From CAZYQW01 sp964649825 (lineage in GTDB: Bacteria > Planctomycetota > B15-G4 > JADJEK01), in NCBI GenBank assembly GCA_964649825.1, contig CAZYQW010000021.1, positions 1 to 64,000 on the forward strand: DNA of 64,000 bases, read 5' to 3'. Within the stretch, counting starts at the first letter, position 1; the number at the start of each line of letters is the position of its first letter. Of this stretch, positions 54,240 to 63,087 are shown one piece after another. Under the pieces are notes generated by a model. It did no database searches, was not told the origin of the DNA, and saw nothing but the letters and a program-made list of their open reading frames with translations. Position numbers and translations under genes: made by a program.

Positions 54240-56066
54240 TCAGGTGTCGTCGTGCGAGGTCACGCTCGCCGCCTCGGACGGGCCGAGGCTTGCGACTGGC
54301 AATGAGACCCGGAACGACGAGCCGACGCCTTCCTCGCTCTTCACCGAGATGCTGCCGTTGTGCGCCCGGACGCAGTGCTTCACGATCGCGAGGCCGAGGC
54401 CGGTCCCGCCCATCTCGCGCGACCGGGAGCGATCGACCCGATAGAAACGCTCGAAGACGCGCGGCAACGCCGCCGCCGGCATGCCGATGCCCGAGTCCTC
54501 GACTTCGACGGTCACCGAGCGGTCGCCGTTGTAGAACCGCACGTTCACCGTGCCGCCCGCCGGGGTGTACTTGATCGCGTTGTCGATCAGGTTCGTGAAG
54601 ACCTGCTCGAGCCGCTTCTCGTTGCCCTGGACGCGCCGAGTCGCCGGCTCCGAGTCCAGGAGCGAGAGCTCGACGCCCTTCTTCTCTGCGGTTCCCGCGA
54701 GCGCGCTGATGGCGCTCTTCACCGGCAGCGAGATCGGGAAGACCGACGTCGACATCTTGTCGCCTTGCGACTCGATCCGGGTCAGCTCGAGCAGATCGGC
54801 GACGATCGCCTGCATGCGCCTCGCGTTCCGTTTTCCGATGTCGAGGAAGCGGTCGAACGTATCGACGGACTGCGGGTCCTCGGGCTTCACGGTCTCCAGC
54901 GTCTCGAGCGCGCCGATCACGGCCGCGAGCGGCGTTCGCATCTCGTGCGAGACGTTGGCCACGAAGTCGATGCGCACCTTGTCGAGCCGGCGGACGTCGG
55001 TGACGTCGGACAAGAGCGCGACCGCGCCGAGGTTCGGCTTGATGCGTGTCGCCGACACGGCGAGGGTCCGCTCGCGGTGGGTCGGGTCGGCCGCGTCGCC
55101 GTGCCAGTCTTCCTCGCCCGACAGCACGGTGCGGAGGGCCAGCTCGAGCTCGGGGAACCGCACGTGCTTCCAGAGCTCCGCCCCCGCCTCGATCGGGTCG
55201 GTCAGCCCGAGGTGGCGCGCCGCGGCGTGGTTCATCAAGAGGACCCGCTCGTCCGGATCGACCGCGATGACGCCTTCGTTCATCGATGCGTGGATGGCCA
55301 CCGTCTCGCGGCGTTGGCGCTCCATCAGCACGAGCTGCTGGCCCATGTCACGGTCCATACGGTTCAACGCGATCGCGAGCCGGCGCGCTTCGATGGGGCC
55401 GTGGATGCGCATCATCCGGCCGAACTCGCCGGGACGATGTTCGGTCGCCGCCCGCTCGATCTCCTCGAGGGGCCGCGCCAGCCAGCGGGCGACGAACGCG
55501 GAGCCGACCAGTCCGAAGAGCAGAGCGGCGGCGCCTCCGAGCATCAGGCCCGTGGAGAGGGAGCCGAGCGTCGCCTCCACCCGGCTCAGGCTCGTCCCCA
55601 CGCGGATGAACCCGGCCAGCCGTCCGTCGCGCTCGATCCGCCTGGCCAGGTAGAAGGTCTCGTCACCGGTCGTCGCGCTCCGCCTCAACGCGACGCCGGA
55701 CCCGTTCGCGGCGGCCTCGACGATCTCTTCGCGCTGACCATGGTTCGCCTGCGGGAGCGGCGCCTCGGTATCGGCGACGACCTCACCGCCCGGCGTGATG
55801 ATCGTGACGCGAAGCCGGTGTTCCTTGCACGAGCGCTGCAGCTCCTTCGTGAAATCCGCCGCGAGGGCGTGATCTCGAATGACGGCGCCCGCCGGCTCGT
55901 CGAGGACGCTCGCGACGGCGGAGAGACGTCGTTCGACGCCCTCCTTGTGGAACGTACGGATGCGCGCCCGCCCGTAGAAGGAGGCCGCCACGAGGAACGT
56001 GAAGAGAACGAAGGAGAAGGTGAGGAAGATCCGACCCGAGAGCGTGTTCGGAACGAGCTTGGTCAT
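54240..56066 (-). CDS. phoR: Phosphate regulon sensor histidine kinase PhoR
   Basis: This 608-residue sensor has two transmembrane helices bracketing a periplasmic/extracytoplasmic region (about 12-30 and 170-195), then HAMP, a PAS domain (MNEGVIAVDPDERVLLMNHA) and HisKA with the phospho-His in FVANVSHEMRTPLAAVIGAL. The HATPase_c domain follows with NLIDNAIKYTPAGG, DSGIGMP and GGTGLGLAIVKHC. It phosphorylates PhoB when phosphate is low. Its ATG overlaps the phoB stop by 4 bp. The first periplasmic loop is longer than in E. coli PhoR. Confidence 0.85.
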   Translation of the reverse strand: MTKLVPNTLSGRIFLTFSFVLFTFLVAASFYGRARIRTFHKEGVERRLSAVASVLDEPAGAVIRDHALAADFTKELQRSCKEHRLRVTIITPGGEVVADTEAPLPQANHGQREEIVEAAANGSGVALRRSATTGDETFYLARRIERDGRLAGFIRVGTSLSRVEATLGSLSTGLMLGGAAALLFGLVGSAFVARWLARPLEEIERAATEHRPGEFGRMMRIHGPIEARRLAIALNRMDRDMGQQLVLMERQRRETVAIHASMNEGVIAVDPDERVLLMNHAAARHLGLTDPIEAGAELWKHVRFPELELALRTVLSGEEDWHGDAADPTHRERTLAVSATRIKPNLGAVALLSDVTDVRRLDKVRIDFVANVSHEMRTPLAAVIGALETLETVKPEDPQSVDTFDRFLDIGKRNARRMQAIVADLLELTRIESQGDKMSTSVFPISLPVKSAISALAGTAEKKGVELSLLDSEPATRRVQGNEKRLEQVFTNLIDNAIKYTPAGGTVNVRFYNGDRSVTVEVEDSGIGMPAAALPRVFERFYRVDRSRSREMGGTGLGLAIVKHCVRAHNGSISVKSEEGVGSSFRVSLPVASLGPSEAASVTSHDDT

Positions 56067-56770
56067 TCGGAGGAGACGGGGACTTCCCGGAACTTGTAAC
56101 CGAGCCCCCGAATCGTCTCGATGTTCGAACCGTACGAGCCGAGCTTCTTGCGGAGCGTGGCGATGTGGACGTCGACGTTACGATCGATGACGACCGCGTC
56201 GGGCGCGATCGCGGCGTCGAGAAGCTGGCTTCTCGAGTGCGCGCGTCCCGCGCTGGCCACGAGGTGGCGCAGCAGCTTGAACTCGGTCATCGTGAGCTTG
56301 ATGGGCTCGTCGAACAGCGCGACCTCGTGCTTGATCGAGTCGATCACGAGGTCGCCGAACCGAAGGACGCGCTGCTGCTGGTCACGCTGCTTCTGCTCGG
56401 CCGCCCGGAGGCGCGCCGAGATGCGCGCGACCAGCTCGCGCACGCCGAACGGCTTGCGAACGTAGTCATCCGCGCCCTGGGAGAGCCCGATGACGACGTC
56501 GGTCTCCTCGGCCTTGGCCGTCAGCATGATGATCGGAACGTGCTCGGTCCGCTCTTCGGTCTTCATGCGACGGCAGACCTCGAGACCATCGATGCCGGGC
56601 AGCATGAGGTCGAGCACCATCAAGTCCGGGACGCGGCGGCGTGCCTCGGACAGCGCGGCCTCGCCGTCGTGCGCGACCCCGACCTCGTAGTGCTCGCGGC
56701 TGAGATGATGACGGACGAGCTCGCACAGATCGGGCTCGTCATCGACAACGAGGATATACGGCTTCTTCAT
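56063..56770 (-). CDS. phoB: Phosphate regulon response regulator PhoB
   Basis: This 235-residue OmpR-family regulator has a receiver domain with acidic pocket VVDDEPDL, phospho-acceptor Asp in LMVLDLMLPG, the T in IIMLTAKAEE and K in YVRKPFGVREL. A winged-helix DNA-binding domain follows (LTMTEFKLLRHLVASAGRAH to VDVHIATLRKKLGSYGSNIE). It activates phosphate-starvation genes. ATG 56770 follows the family start; the in-frame extension to 56869 is unsupported. Confidence 0.9.
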   Translation of the reverse strand: MKKPYILVVDDEPDLCELVRHHLSREHYEVGVAHDGEAALSEARRRVPDLMVLDLMLPGIDGLEVCRRMKTEERTEHVPIIMLTAKAEETDVVIGLSQGADDYVRKPFGVRELVARISARLRAAEQKQRDQQQRVLRFGDLVIDSIKHEVALFDEPIKLTMTEFKLLRHLVASAGRAHSRSQLLDAAIAPDAVVIDRNVDVHIATLRKKLGSYGSNIETIRGLGYKFREVPVSSE

Positions 56771-56814
56771 GATCGACCAACGGTAGCGCGGCGCACTGCC
56801 ACGGCACCAACGAC

Positions 56815-56832
56815 GCATAAAGATACGGTAAA
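56815..56832 (+). promoter_or_regulatory. Weak Pho-like half-site pair upstream of phoB
   Basis: GCATAAA (56815) and CGGTAAA (56826) are 11 bp apart with a 4-bp spacer and resemble the half-sites at 51533. They lie 45 bp upstream of phoB but read in the opposite direction to that gene, so autoregulation is only a possibility. Confidence 0.25.
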
Positions 56833-56865
56833 TCGCACGGGCGTCCCACCGTTCCAGCTCCGACA

Positions 56866-59358
56866 TCATGCATCGATGAGCCGGGCATCCACGATGTCGA
56901 CGTGATCGTCCGCGGCACCGTCGCCGCCATCCTCCACGATCAGTCGCAGCCGCTTGCCCCCGCGAACGTCGATGGTGATGGGGACGGGAGGCGCGCCGCC
57001 GACGAGCGGATCCGTCGCGAGCCGTTCCTCGTCATCGACGAGGATCCGGATCCGCGCGGTGCCGGCCGGACCGACCTCGGCGTCGATCCCGACTCGGGCC
57101 AGGAGGCTCGAGAAACGGCCATCGAGGTCGAACTCGAGCACGGTGCCGGCCGTCGTACCGATCCCGCCGGCGAACGCTTCGCCGGCCATCCGAAGGACGC
57201 GGCCGCCGGCCGATCGATCCAGCGACAACCCAACCTCGCCCGCCTCGACGACTCGCGCGGCGACGCCGTCCAGCGAGATCCCGGGCCGCTTCTTCTTCAC
57301 GAAGAAGCCGATGCGCGCGAGGGGCAGAGAGCCGCCGCGAGGCCGCACGGACATGGCGAATCGTGTGCGGCGGCCGATCACGTCCGGACCGAAGACCAGC
57401 AGGTCCTCCTGCCAGGAATCGCGTCCGTCGGTGCGGGTCGAGACCGGCGCCGATACCGGCGTCGTATCGATCATCACCACGTAGTCGTCGATCGCCTCGC
57501 TGGGCGCGCGGCGGACGACGAGCACGATCTCGTGCTCGAAGCGCGGCGGGACGTCGAGCGCGAAGATCAGGGGACGGGCGACGTGGACCACGTCGTCGCG
57601 GATCGGACCGCCGCCGCGGGTCTTGAGTTCCAGGACCGACTTGCGGGAGTCGGGGACGAGCGCCGACCACTGCGAGATCACGAACGGGTCGCCCGGCACC
57701 AGGTCCTGGTTCGTGAGCCGGTCGAGATGGAGCTCCTCGAACAACCCGGCGTCCGGCCGCGATTGGCGAACCGCGTGCATCGCGCCGCCGGCCGCTCGGA
57801 GCGCCTCGGATCGGCGGCCAAGATCGAGCAGGTCGTCCGCGATCCGCTCGACCTCCGCGTCCGTCAGTCCGATCGTGATCAGCGCGAGTCCCGCCCGGGC
57901 CGGCACCGCGAACCCGCGCGCCGCATAGAGACCGTCCGCGATCGTCCCGTGGAGTGGCGTGGCGTCGAACCCGGCCTGTGGACAGACGAGCCAGACGCCG
58001 GCGTCTTTCGAGACGGAGGGGGGAGGCGGAACGTCGAGCGCCCAGAGCAGGTTCGACGACCGTTCGAGGAACCCGTCGCGGCCGACGGACCCCGGTGCGA
58101 TGGTCTTCGTCGCTCGGTACGGCCTCACGACGGCGGGGAGGATCTCATCGAGCGGACGGGGGAGCGGCTCGAGCACGGTCGTCGAACGGTGGTTCGCGAT
58201 CACCGCGCCGCCGTTCGCGAGGGTCTCGACCAGGCGGCGGGGGAGCTCCGGGTCGTTCGTCTCGAGCTCGATGCGCTCGGATGGCAGCTCGAACGACGGA
58301 GGAGCGATCGCGACCAAGCGGAAGCCAGACTCGAGCTCGGCCGCCGCGGCGGACTCGACGCGAACGCGCCGGATCGAACGAGGCGGGAGCGAGCAAGTGA
58401 ACGCGGTGCGGCAGCGCCCCTGGCCGGTCACGTCGTACGCGCCGGTCCGCGCGAGGCCGAGGTCGGAGAACGCCGCGCTGATGATTGCCGCTTCCGGCTC
58501 GGGGTTGACCAGCAGGAGGTCGACCGTCGCGCCGTCGGCCGCCGTGGGCCAGATCCGGGGGGCGACCTCGGAGAAGAGATCGATCGGCAGGATCTTGGTC
58601 GCGCGCGTGGGATCGATGCGACGATCCTCGCGCCGAAACCCGAGCGGGCGAGGGGTCGATTCATCCGGGCCGAGGGCGCCCTCGCGTCGAGCCGCCACGA
58701 CGTCCGGATCCGCCGCTGGCGCATCGAGCGCGTCGAGGAGCCATTCGAGCGCGAAGCGTCCGTCCGGAGAGAAGAACACGATCAGGGTCGGCGCGACGAA
58801 CGAGTCCCCCGGGTTCAGCGCCCGGTCGGGAACGAGCGCTTCCGCCGAGAGGTGGAAGTGCTGATCGTCGGGCTCGAGCGCGATCCGCGTCTCGGTCTCG
58901 GGCGTCGGGTCGAGGAAGGCGGCGCCGACCGCAGAGCGACGCGATGGCGTCGCGGCGAGCAGCATGCGGCGGCTCTCGATCCGTCCGGCGAGGGCGCGCG
59001 TGTCGACGCCCGGCGTCCGTTCCGGTCGGATCGCGAGCACGCGCAGGTCATACGAGGACGCGGTCGCTCGTCCCCGAACGTCGTCGAGGAGGCGCACTCC
59101 TTCGATCGTGACCGGGGCGTCGCCGTCGTTCGTCACGCGAACCTGGAGCTCGACCCCTGGCCACGCCTCGAGCGGTGAACGGGTCACGTCGATTCGCAGG
59201 GACTTGGGATCGCCGTCGACGACCAACGCGCGCGGCGCGACGTCGTCGATGGTCTCCGGCTCGAGGATCGGCGGCTCGGCGTGATCCTCCTCGCCCGCCC
59301 ACGAAGACGAGGAAAAACCGAAGAGCACGGCGATCCAGGTTCGCGTGATCCAGCTCAT
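56866..59358 (-). CDS. Secreted protein with C-terminal NPCBM-like domain
   Basis: This 830-residue protein has a signal peptide (WITRTWIAVLFGFSSSSWAG). A beta-sandwich domain (VELQVRVTNDGDAPVTIEGV) is followed by a long region not assigned to a family, with DPFVISQWSALVPDSRKSVL and DSWQEDLLVFGPDVIGRRTR. The last ~130 residues (SLDRSAGGRVLRMAGEAFAG to VEDGGDGAADDHVDIVDARL) match the NPCBM/NEW2 fold that binds carbohydrate. Predicted exported carbohydrate-associated protein. Divergent from nadE. Confidence 0.7.
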   Translation of the reverse strand: MSWITRTWIAVLFGFSSSSWAGEEDHAEPPILEPETIDDVAPRALVVDGDPKSLRIDVTRSPLEAWPGVELQVRVTNDGDAPVTIEGVRLLDDVRGRATASSYDLRVLAIRPERTPGVDTRALAGRIESRRMLLAATPSRRSAVGAAFLDPTPETETRIALEPDDQHFHLSAEALVPDRALNPGDSFVAPTLIVFFSPDGRFALEWLLDALDAPAADPDVVAARREGALGPDESTPRPLGFRREDRRIDPTRATKILPIDLFSEVAPRIWPTAADGATVDLLLVNPEPEAAIISAAFSDLGLARTGAYDVTGQGRCRTAFTCSLPPRSIRRVRVESAAAAELESGFRLVAIAPPSFELPSERIELETNDPELPRRLVETLANGGAVIANHRSTTVLEPLPRPLDEILPAVVRPYRATKTIAPGSVGRDGFLERSSNLLWALDVPPPPSVSKDAGVWLVCPQAGFDATPLHGTIADGLYAARGFAVPARAGLALITIGLTDAEVERIADDLLDLGRRSEALRAAGGAMHAVRQSRPDAGLFEELHLDRLTNQDLVPGDPFVISQWSALVPDSRKSVLELKTRGGGPIRDDVVHVARPLIFALDVPPRFEHEIVLVVRRAPSEAIDDYVVMIDTTPVSAPVSTRTDGRDSWQEDLLVFGPDVIGRRTRFAMSVRPRGGSLPLARIGFFVKKKRPGISLDGVAARVVEAGEVGLSLDRSAGGRVLRMAGEAFAGGIGTTAGTVLEFDLDGRFSSLLARVGIDAEVGPAGTARIRILVDDEERLATDPLVGGAPPVPITIDVRGGKRLRLIVEDGGDGAADDHVDIVDARLIDA

Positions 59359-59434
59359 GGTGGGTGCAGCATACTTCGTTAATCTGTCAGGTCGAAAACC
59401 CATGGTCCCCGAAGAGAGCCCGAGAGGTCGACGA

Positions 59435-61063
59435 ATGCGCATTGCGATGGCCCAGATCGACACCGTGGTCGGTCGGGTCGACGCCAACCGTGACGCGGTG
59501 CTGGCCGGGATCGCACGGGCGCGGGAGGCGTCCGCTTCGGTCGTGCTCTTTCCCGAGCTCACGTTGACCGGCTACCCCCTGCTCGACCTGATCCACCGGA
59601 AGAACTTCCTCATCTCCCAGCGGCGCGCGCTGGACGAGGTCGCGCAGGCGGCAGAGGGAATCACGGTCGTGGTCGGGTTCGTCGATCAAGACCCGGGTCG
59701 AACCGGCGCGAACGGCCACGCCGTGGTCTATAACGCCGCGGCCGTCCTCCGTAACCGCGAGATCGCCGGGGTCCATCGCAAGATCCTCCTCCCCGACTAC
59801 GACATCTTCTTCGAGCAGCGCTACTTCACGCCGGGCTTCGAGCCAACGGTGGTCGACGTAGACGGGGTCCGCCTCGGCGTGCAGATCTGCGAGGATCTGT
59901 GGGACGAGCACTACGAGAGGAAGGTGACGAGGACGCAGGTCGAACGCGGCGCGGATCTGATCCTGAACCTGTCCGCGTCGCCGTTCCATGTCGGGAAGGG
60001 GAAGACGCGGCGGGAGCTCGTGCGACGGCACGTCGCCACCGTCGGTCGGCCGGTCTTCTTCTGCAACCAAGTCGGCAGCGAGGACGGCTACGAGGGCGAA
60101 CTCATCTTCGACGGCGACAGCTTCGCCGTCGACGCCAAGGGGCGACTGATCGGGCTCGGCCGTTCCTTTGCGGAGGATCTCGTCGTCTGCGACGTCGACG
60201 CGCGCGGCGAAGGAGTCGAGATCGACGACCGCGAGTTCAACGAGGACGAGGAGGGGTGGGGAGCGCTCGTCTGCGGCGTCCGGTCGTACGCGCGCCGCGC
60301 TGGGTTCGAGAAGGCGCTCCTCGGCCTGTCGGGCGGCATCGATTCCGCCCTCGTGGCGGCGGTCGCGGGCGAGGCGCTCGGCCCCGAGAACGTGCTCGGC
60401 GTGTCGATGCCGTCACGCTACTCGAGCGACCACTCGAAGAGCGACGCCGAGCTGCTCGCCGACAACCTCGGCATCGTGTACCGGCAGGTCCCGATCGAGG
60501 CGGTCTTCCAGGCGTACCTCGACACCCTCGCGCCGTCGTTCGAGGGGCTCGCACCGGACGTCACCGAAGAGAACCTGCAGGCGCGCGTGCGCGGCGGCAT
60601 CCTGATGGCGCTGTCGAACAAGACGGGCGCGCTCCTGCTGTCGACCGGCAACAAGACCGAGGTCGCGCTCGGCTACTGCACGCTGTACGGCGACATGAAC
60701 GGCGGCTTGATGGTTATCGCGGACGTCTCGAAGTCGAGGGTGTACTCGATCGCGCGCCACGTGAACGCGGTCGCCGGGCGCGAAGTGATCCCCCGCGGCA
60801 GCCTCGAGAAGCCGCCGTCCGCCGAACTCCGTGACGCGCAGGTCGACCCGTTCGACTACGAGGTCGTCAGTCCGCTCGTCGACCGGCTCGTCGAGGAAGA
60901 CGCGACCATCGACGAGTGCGTCGCCATGGGGTACGACCGCGAGCTGGTGACGCGCCTCGAGCGGCTCGTGCGGCTCTCGGAGTACAAGCGTCGCCAGGCC
61001 GCGCCGGGGATTCGGATCACGCGCCACGCGTTCGGCGTGGGGCGGCGGATGCCGATCGCGTAG
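59435..61063 (+). CDS. nadE: Glutamine-dependent NAD+ synthetase
   Basis: This 542-residue enzyme fuses an N-terminal nitrilase-type glutaminase to a C-terminal synthetase. The glutaminase has ELTLTGYPLLDLI (catalytic Glu), a Lys in HRKILLPDYDIFFEQRYF, and Cys in GVQICEDLWD. The synthetase has the P-loop LGLSGGIDSALVAAV and LLSTGNKTEVALGYCTLYGD. It makes NAD+ from deamido-NAD, ATP and glutamine in the cytoplasm. ATG 59435 is at the glutaminase start; an upstream in-frame ATG at 59345 would overlap the divergent gene. Confidence 0.9.
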   Translation: MRIAMAQIDTVVGRVDANRDAVLAGIARAREASASVVLFPELTLTGYPLLDLIHRKNFLISQRRALDEVAQAAEGITVVVGFVDQDPGRTGANGHAVVYNAAAVLRNREIAGVHRKILLPDYDIFFEQRYFTPGFEPTVVDVDGVRLGVQICEDLWDEHYERKVTRTQVERGADLILNLSASPFHVGKGKTRRELVRRHVATVGRPVFFCNQVGSEDGYEGELIFDGDSFAVDAKGRLIGLGRSFAEDLVVCDVDARGEGVEIDDREFNEDEEGWGALVCGVRSYARRAGFEKALLGLSGGIDSALVAAVAGEALGPENVLGVSMPSRYSSDHSKSDAELLADNLGIVYRQVPIEAVFQAYLDTLAPSFEGLAPDVTEENLQARVRGGILMALSNKTGALLLSTGNKTEVALGYCTLYGDMNGGLMVIADVSKSRVYSIARHVNAVAGREVIPRGSLEKPPSAELRDAQVDPFDYEVVSPLVDRLVEEDATIDECVAMGYDRELVTRLERLVRLSEYKRRQAAPGIRITRHAFGVGRRMPIA

Positions 61064-61208
61064 CTTGCCCGCGACGACGAGCAAGGTCGCGTCTCGCCGC
61101 CCGCGGCCTGCGAAGGTCCTCGCCGTGTCGGGCTTCGCGGACGCAGTTCGGCGGCTGGCCGTCCGAGGCCGACCTCGACTCCACGTGGGGGTTCTTCTGG
61201 GGCGCCGC

Positions 61209-61241
61209 GCGGCGCCAGGCTCCCGGGGGGCCTGGCGCCGC
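61209..61241. terminator. GC-rich hairpin, likely bidirectional terminator
   Basis: A 12-bp stem (GCGGCGCCAGGC at 61209-61220, complement at 61230-61241) closes a 9-nt loop. It lies between nadE and the convergent secreted protein gene, without a U-tract. Confidence 0.45.
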
Positions 61242-61261
61242 CAGCGTGGTCGATCGACTCG

Positions 61262-62284
61262 CTACTTCACGCGCACGATCTTCAGCAGCCCGACGTAGCG
61301 CGGAACGATCGAGACCGGCGTGTTCAGCGCGGAGTTGGTGGTGAAGGAGTGGGTGTGCGTGTTCCTCGCGGCATTCAGGACGGGACCGATGGGATTCTGG
61401 AGGATCAGCCATGAGCTGCTCCCGGCGCCCGTCGTCCCCGAGTGCGTGTGCTTGAGGTCGGCGGTGTCTTGCCCGCCGGTCGTTCCGATCGCCGCGACGC
61501 TCGCCGCGCCGCGCACGAACCGATCGCGCAGGTCCGGCGTGGGCAATCCGACGAACGGCGACACCGGATCGGCGACGGGGCTGCCGTCGGCGATCTCGTA
61601 TCCGTCAGGCACCGGCACGTCGGGGTGGAATCGATACCAGTCCTGGACTCCGCCGAGCGGCACCTGCATCACCCCCGGCTCGTGGTTCGGCCGCGGTCGA
61701 TAACGGACCTCGGGGAACTTGCCCTGGATCGCCTGCGCGTTGTCGATCCAGAGCGTCTGTTCGGGGAAGACCCGAAACTGCAGGTGCGTAGCGTTGGGAT
61801 GGACGTGGTGCCGCACGGTGAGTCGTGTCGAGACACCGTTGACCACCACTTCCGACTTCACCGTCGACGCGAGGCCGTCGTCGATCGCGATCGTCGCGAC
61901 GGCCTGGCTGAACGGCGTCGAGAGGTCGACGGAAAAGGTCATGTCCTCGTCGTGGAACTCAGAGAAGGCCTCCAACGACTGCGCCACGAAACTGCCAGGC
62001 GCCATCGCGCGGCAGGCCATGACGTACTCTCCGCTTCCGAAGTTCGCAGTGATCGGCACGCGCGTGTACTCGATGCCGGTTTGGCCAAAGAGGTTCGTCG
62101 TATTGCCCTGCGGATACCAGAGCTCCGGCGGGATCGGGCCTCCGGTCGAGGCCGGCACGCCGAGCGACCATTCCTCCATGCCGCCGTTGCCGAGCAAGTT
62201 GGGAGCGATCGTGCGCGGATAGTCCGCGGGCTGGAGCGTCTGGGCGAGGCACGCACAGACGAGGAGCGAGGTGGCCGTGAACAT
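61262..62284 (-). CDS. Secreted protein with CBM-like and phage tail-fibre-tip-like domains
   Basis: This 340-residue protein has a signal peptide (MFTATSLLVCACLAQ). The first domain opens NLLGNGGMEEWSLG, as in CBM4_9-type carbohydrate-binding modules. The C-terminus has DLRDRFVRGAASVAAIGTTG, DLKHTHSG, a THTHSF motif and IVPRYVGLLKIVR. That pattern is typical of phage tail collar or short tail-fibre tips, where paired HxH sites hold metal. AAGGA lies 7 bp ahead of the ATG at 62284. It is a single chromosomal gene without phage neighbours. Divergent from the second ECF gene. Confidence 0.6.
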   Translation of the reverse strand: MFTATSLLVCACLAQTLQPADYPRTIAPNLLGNGGMEEWSLGVPASTGGPIPPELWYPQGNTTNLFGQTGIEYTRVPITANFGSGEYVMACRAMAPGSFVAQSLEAFSEFHDEDMTFSVDLSTPFSQAVATIAIDDGLASTVKSEVVVNGVSTRLTVRHHVHPNATHLQFRVFPEQTLWIDNAQAIQGKFPEVRYRPRPNHEPGVMQVPLGGVQDWYRFHPDVPVPDGYEIADGSPVADPVSPFVGLPTPDLRDRFVRGAASVAAIGTTGGQDTADLKHTHSGTTGAGSSSWLILQNPIGPVLNAARNTHTHSFTTNSALNTPVSIVPRYVGLLKIVRVK

Positions 62285-62439
62285 CGCATGTTCCTTTCGA
62301 TGCATCGCGTCGCCGGGGCGACACGTTTCTGGTTCTTGACAGACCAAGTCCCGGGGGGGCACAGTCTCGTCGGTCGATCGTGCTCTTGGGTCCTGGTCGG
62401 GGCGCTCGCCCCGACGTATTTCCGTGAAGGGGTCGGAAC

Positions 62440-63087
62440 GTGCGCAGCAAGAAGTCGGATTCTCCCGCGGATTTCGACGGGTCTCGCGCGGGCGACGTGA
62501 CCGCATTGCTCGCAGCGTATCGGCAGGGTGATGGAGGGGCGCTCGATCGATTGGCGGCGTACATCTACCCGCAGCTCCTGCGCATCGCGAGCGACCGTCG
62601 CCGTCGGCAGACGCGGTCCGTCACTCTGAGCACCGGCGACCTCGCGCACGAGGCGTACGCGAAGGTCCTTGCCGCCGTCCCCGACGCGATCACGAATCGA
62701 CCGGCGTTGATGCGCGCGCTGGCGCGGGCGATCCAGAACCTGCTGGTCGATCACTACCGCCGCCGGCAGAGCGCGAAACGCGGCGGATCGTGGGAGAAGA
62801 TCGAGATCGAGGGGCTCGAGCTCTCGGCGGCGTTCGACGTCGTCGATCAGGTCGCGCTCAAGGAGGCCATGGAGCGGCTGCACGAGCGCTCCGAGATCGG
62901 GGAGCGCTGTCATGAGGTCGTCCTGCTGCGGTACTACGGCGGGCTCGAGATGGGCGAGATCGCCGAGGTCCTCGGCGTCTCCCGACGAACGGTCGATCAC
63001 GACTGGCAGTTCGCGCGCGCCTTCCTCGCGCGAACGATGCCGCACGACGATGCGACCGGCGACTGGGCGGACGATGCAGGGCGATGA
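62440..63087 (+). CDS. ECF-type sigma factor, second module
   Basis: This 215-residue sigma factor has region 2 elements (LLAAYRQGDGGALDRLAAYI, GDLAHEAYAKVL, LARAIQNLLVDHYRRRQSAK) and a region 4 helix-turn-helix (EMGEIAEVLGVSRRTVDHDW). It resembles ECF factors abundant in Planctomycetota. Starts at GTG 62440 after AAGGGGTCGG. Its 3' end overlaps the kinase gene by 14 bp, giving a sigma-kinase operon. Confidence 0.8.
   Translation: MRSKKSDSPADFDGSRAGDVTALLAAYRQGDGGALDRLAAYIYPQLLRIASDRRRRQTRSVTLSTGDLAHEAYAKVLAAVPDAITNRPALMRALARAIQNLLVDHYRRRQSAKRGGSWEKIEIEGLELSAAFDVVDQVALKEAMERLHERSEIGERCHEVVLLRYYGGLEMGEIAEVLGVSRRTVDHDWQFARAFLARTMPHDDATGDWADDAGR

Noticed and set aside
56902..59178. 758-codon plus-strand open frame antisense to the NPCBM protein
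   Set aside because: Arg/Asp-rich shadow; the signal peptide and NPCBM fold are on the minus strand.
62336..62365. TTGACA with a downstream CACAGT as a promoter for the second ECF gene
   Set aside because: The spacer is 18 bp and the -10 is poor; not strong enough to list.
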